DNA from: JAOZPE01 sp964601275
GTDB lineage: Bacteria > Krumholzibacteriota > Krumholzibacteriia > JAJRXK01
Assembly (NCBI GenBank): GCA_964601275.1
Contig: CAZRMV010000007.1
Coordinates: forward strand, 62,001 to 126,000
Direction of reading: 5' to 3'
DNA length: 64,000 nucleotides
The position numbers were made by a program, and so were the translations under genes. The notes beneath the pieces were generated by a model. The model saw only the letters and a list, made by a program, of their open reading frames with translations, did not search any database and had not been told where the DNA came from. Numbering within the stretch: the stretch's first letter is position 1; every line of letters starts with the position of its first letter. This document shows, one piece after another, positions 61,432 to 64,000 of this stretch.

Positions 61432-62856
61432 ATGTGGAAGATCAAACGCGTCATCGCCGATCTACGGCGATGGATGAGAAAACCCGAGCACGACCTGAGG
61501 GGCCGCGAGCGGACCATTCGCTGGTGGCTCGATCTCTCCCGTCATTGCGCCGGCGAACTGCGCCGGGATCGGGCCTCCACCATGGCGGCGGCTCTCACCT
61601 ACCACACGATCTTCTCCCTGATGCCCACTCTCGTGCTGAGCCTGGTGGTGATGCACGCTTTCGTCGGACCGGATGAGATGGCCGAGTACCGGGAGGGGAT
61701 CGTCAACTGGATGCTCCAACCACTGCAGCAAGAGGAGATCATCCACGGTATTCCCACTCCCCACCGCAATCTCCAGGGGGAAAGCCTGCGCCGCTCGGAG
61801 AATTTCGAAACCGTCCGCAAGACCCTCGGAGACCAGGTCGAGAAGGTGTTGACCCAGCTGGAAACCGTCGACTTCCGTGGAGTCGGCTTGGTGGGGATCC
61901 TCATCTTCGTCTGGGCGGCAACCGGCCTCCTGGCGACGGTGGAAGGTTCGTTCAATCACATCTACAAGGCCGGGCCGGGGCGTCCACCCTATCTGAGGCT
62001 GCCGATCTACTATACCGTCATCACCTTGGGGCCCCTGGTGCTGTTCATCGGGCAGATCACCCAGGGGAAGATCCTCAAGCACATCGGCTCGCTCAGCTTC
62101 GGCTCGACCCTGCTTTCGGTCCTCGCGGTCGTCACCCCGGTGTTCTCGGTGTGGGTGGTGCTGGTCTTCCTCTACCGGTTCCTGCCCAATACCGACGTTC
62201 GGTCGCGCCCGGCGGCGGTGGGCGCGTCCGTCGCCGCCGTGCTCTGGTGGATCGGCGCGCAACTGTTCGCGCTCTATGTCAAACGGGCGGCCATCTCCAC
62301 CCTCTACGGCGCGATGGGGCTCTTGCCCCTGTTCCTGCTCTGGCTCTGGATCACCTGGATCATCGTGCTCTTCGGACTGGAGCTGGCCTACGCGCTGCAG
62401 GCAATGCGCGAGGGACGTTTCGAATGGAGACGGTTCTACGCCGGCGACCTCATCGTCATCGACCGTTCCCTGGTGCTGCCGCTCGCGACCCGCATCGCCG
62501 AGTGCTTCCGCTCGGGAAAGGTTGCCACCGTCGCGGTTCTCTCCCAATCGATGAGGATTCCTCCCTCGGCGGTGCTCTGGCTGATGCGGGCTCTGCGCCG
62601 CGCGAATCTGGTCCATGAAGTCCACGAGGGACGAACCTTCGGCTATACGCTCGCCCGGCCCGCGGACGAAATCACCGCGGCGGAGGTGTTGTCGGCGGGA
62701 GAGCGGTTGATGCCGCTGATGGGCGCCTCGGGATCACCAGAGCCTTGGCACATCGTGAACGGCCTCTACAGCGAGCTGCAGGAGAAGGTGCGTGACCGCA
62801 CACTGTCCCAGTTGATCGGTGATGACCGGTCGGGGTCCGGCAACCCCGCCGGCTGA
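61432..62856 (+). CDS. YihY/BrkB-family inner-membrane protein
   Basis: A 474-aa protein of the YihY/BrkB (formerly RNase BN) family, with about six transmembrane helices between ~40 and ~320. Family features are MAAALTYHTIFSLMPTLVLS, VGLVGILIFVWAATGLL and FLPNTDVRSRPAAVGASVAAVLWW. The C-terminal ~130 residues add a cytoplasmic winged-helix-like domain (ATRIAECFRSGKVATVAVLSQ). The function of the family is unsettled and it is not an RNase. The ATG at 61432 is divergent from the lipoprotein gene, 176 bases away. Confidence 0.85.
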   Translation: MWKIKRVIADLRRWMRKPEHDLRGRERTIRWWLDLSRHCAGELRRDRASTMAAALTYHTIFSLMPTLVLSLVVMHAFVGPDEMAEYREGIVNWMLQPLQQEEIIHGIPTPHRNLQGESLRRSENFETVRKTLGDQVEKVLTQLETVDFRGVGLVGILIFVWAATGLLATVEGSFNHIYKAGPGRPPYLRLPIYYTVITLGPLVLFIGQITQGKILKHIGSLSFGSTLLSVLAVVTPVFSVWVVLVFLYRFLPNTDVRSRPAAVGASVAAVLWWIGAQLFALYVKRAAISTLYGAMGLLPLFLLWLWITWIIVLFGLELAYALQAMREGRFEWRRFYAGDLIVIDRSLVLPLATRIAECFRSGKVATVAVLSQSMRIPPSAVLWLMRALRRANLVHEVHEGRTFGYTLARPADEITAAEVLSAGERLMPLMGASGSPEPWHIVNGLYSELQEKVRDRTLSQLIGDDRSGSGNPAG

Positions 62857-62871
62857 GCCGGTTACCCCGAC
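62829..62871. terminator. Inverted repeat between convergent genes
   Basis: GTCGGGGT (62829-62836) pairs with ACCCCGAC (62864-62871). Smaller stems lie inside, such as CCGGC TGA GCCGG around 62849-62861. It spans the adjoining stops of two converging genes and could act on both strands. There is no T tract. Confidence 0.3.
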
Positions 62872-63977
62872 GGAGCCGCCCCGGCCGCGACGCGACGCAA
62901 TCGCAACCCTTCGCCTTTCCACCTCTCCGGATCGGACCGGATGACCCGAAGATCGTTCCCCTCTCTCTGAAGGAGCAGCCGTTCGTAGATCCTTCGGCTC
63001 TCTTGGAGGAGGAGAAAGACTTCGGCTCGGGAAGGTCCCGAAGGTTGCCAGATACCTTCCTGCAGGGTCGACGGGTGACCGTCTTTCTTCCACTCGTACC
63101 GCAGGTACGCTGCACCGCTGTCGTCCAGGCGCAGCTCGATCCACCCGATCGCGGGGTTCGCCTTCGCGATCTCCGCACGATAGCTTCCCGCGGCCGGTGG
63201 AACATAGCGGCCGGGCCGGGCACAGCCGGAGTCGTGGCGTCCTTCGTGCCGCAAGAGGGCGGTCACGGAAGACCATGCCCCGGACATCGAGTCCCGGCAA
63301 GGCTGGCGTTCCAGCTGGAGGGAAACCGCGCCCCCTCCGCGGGGGTCGGACAGGGTCAGCACGGTCTTCCCGCTGCGGGCCGAGAAGAACGCATCGTCGG
63401 GAGTCATGCCACCGGTCAGCACGCGTTCACTACCCGGGAAGGAGAGAATGGAACGGTCCTCCTCCACCCGCACCCTCCAGAAGGGCTCGTTTCCGTAGGC
63501 GAGGAGGGTGCACCGGGGGAGGGGATGCTCGCAGCTTCCTCCTTCGCCGGCGAGGAAGAGGAGATCGTTCAAGTGGAGCACCGCCGTCCGGCGCGAAGAA
63601 GACGCGGTCCGGGAAGATTCGGGCTCTTGCGGGGGGACCTCGGGAAACTCGTCGGCGACCTCCTCTTCGACCACCACCCCGTGGAATTCCACGTAGAGAG
63701 AACTCTTGGCGCCAGTGCCCGGTTCGTCGAAGAGAGGACGCAGAGACGATGCGTGGTCGCGGAGTTCCACCTGCGCGTCGCTTCCACATGGAGAGAACAC
63801 GAAGGCGTCACCCTTCGATGCGACGCGGCCGCGATAGATCAAGCGGGCCATGGCGGCCTTGCCGGTGGACGATGCGGAGTGCCCGATCTCGATGCCCTCG
63901 GGAATCTCCAGCCCGAAGGTGAGGGTCACCGTCTTGAGGGAATCGGTGAGGGAGAGGGTGTGTCCGGCGATCGCCAT
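62862..63977 (-). CDS. NEPFW-domain protein (COG3650-like), N-terminus possibly outside the window
   Basis: At least 371 aa from the ATG at 63977, but the frame stays open to the window edge and no signal peptide is visible, so the true start may lie beyond 64000. The middle part has the YGNEPFWRVRV motif of COG3650-type periplasmic domains. It is followed by a beta-sandwich-like region (GRYVPPAAGSYRAEI ... GIWQPSGPSRAEVFLLL) that recalls MliC/NlpE-like lipoprotein domains. Residues 10-150 are unrecognised. It would be an envelope protein of unknown role. Its stop lies six bases from the stop of the BrkB-family gene. Confidence 0.65.
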   Translation of the reverse strand: MAIAGHTLSLTDSLKTVTLTFGLEIPEGIEIGHSASSTGKAAMARLIYRGRVASKGDAFVFSPCGSDAQVELRDHASSLRPLFDEPGTGAKSSLYVEFHGVVVEEEVADEFPEVPPQEPESSRTASSSRRTAVLHLNDLLFLAGEGGSCEHPLPRCTLLAYGNEPFWRVRVEEDRSILSFPGSERVLTGGMTPDDAFFSARSGKTVLTLSDPRGGGAVSLQLERQPCRDSMSGAWSSVTALLRHEGRHDSGCARPGRYVPPAAGSYRAEIAKANPAIGWIELRLDDSGAAYLRYEWKKDGHPSTLQEGIWQPSGPSRAEVFLLLQESRRIYERLLLQREGNDLRVIRSDPERWKGEGLRLRRVAAGAAPSG

Positions 63978-64000
63978 GCGATCGATCCGGCCGAGGCCGG

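Overview
The window is GC-rich (roughly two thirds G+C), densely coded bacterial chromosome. It carries about 46 protein genes. I saw no rRNA, tRNA, insertion sequence, phage or CRISPR array. Several traits fit a free-living, respiring, Gram-negative bacterium of the FCB side of the tree or a related candidate phylum (Eisenbacteria/Krumholzibacteria-like; this is inference). They are: two secreted proteins ending in FlgD-like/type-IX-style C-terminal domains (NPFNP ... GVY), FadL- and TolC-type outer-membrane proteins, a b558-type succinate dehydrogenase, futalosine-pathway menaquinone synthesis (MqnC), and a bacterial topoisomerase VI.

Layout. 1-7.1 kb: the end of an unknown gene, then on the minus strand a secreted M1 aminopeptidase and a two-subunit molybdenum hydroxylase (xdhB-xdhA). 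7.3-15.7 kb, plus strand: mqnC, a 0.58-kb gap rich in inverted repeats, a FadL-like porin, two unknown proteins, a tripeptidyl-peptidase-II-like subtilase and a membrane protein. 15.7-24.6 kb, minus strand: a membrane protein, topoisomerase VI B, ElbB and topoisomerase VI A in one run, then an RlmD-type rRNA methyltransferase coupled to a squalene/phytoene synthase-like gene, a DEDD exonuclease and a hydrolase-like protein without its nucleophile. 24.9-44.5 kb, plus strand: a giant alpha-2-macroglobulin, a secreted FlgD-tailed protein behind a structured leader and before a strong terminator, a PLP decarboxylase, a tandem fusion of two complete S9 peptidases, a selenocysteine-containing AhpD-like protein, MoeB-rhodanese, and an overlapping group haem-binding protein / ECF sigma factor / FecR-like protein / TlpA thioredoxin. 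44.6-51.4 kb, minus strand: a translationally coupled tetR-tolC-mfp-RND efflux operon with a perfect 22-bp palindrome upstream. 51.5-57.6 kb, plus strand: an MddA-like methyltransferase, sdhC-sdhA-sdhB, a small periplasmic protein with terminator, and moaA. 57.6-61.3 kb, minus strand: a lipoprotein, then Ppx, DUF47 and PiT (a phosphate module). 61.4-64 kb: a YihY/BrkB membrane protein and a convergent NEPFW-domain protein reaching the window edge.

How the genes fit together. MoaA and MoeB-rhodanese could feed the molybdenum cofactor needed by XdhAB. MqnC supplies menaquinone, the likely acceptor for the b558 succinate dehydrogenase. The M1, S8 and double S9 enzymes form an extracytoplasmic peptide-degrading set, with the alpha-2-macroglobulin as a possible guard. 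The most notable single item is an in-frame TGA in the AhpD-like gene that replaces the second cysteine of CxxC and is followed by a bacterial SECIS-like hairpin, so the gene is read here as a CxxU selenoprotein. The next are the topoisomerase VI-ElbB operon and the 1387-residue double S9 peptidase.
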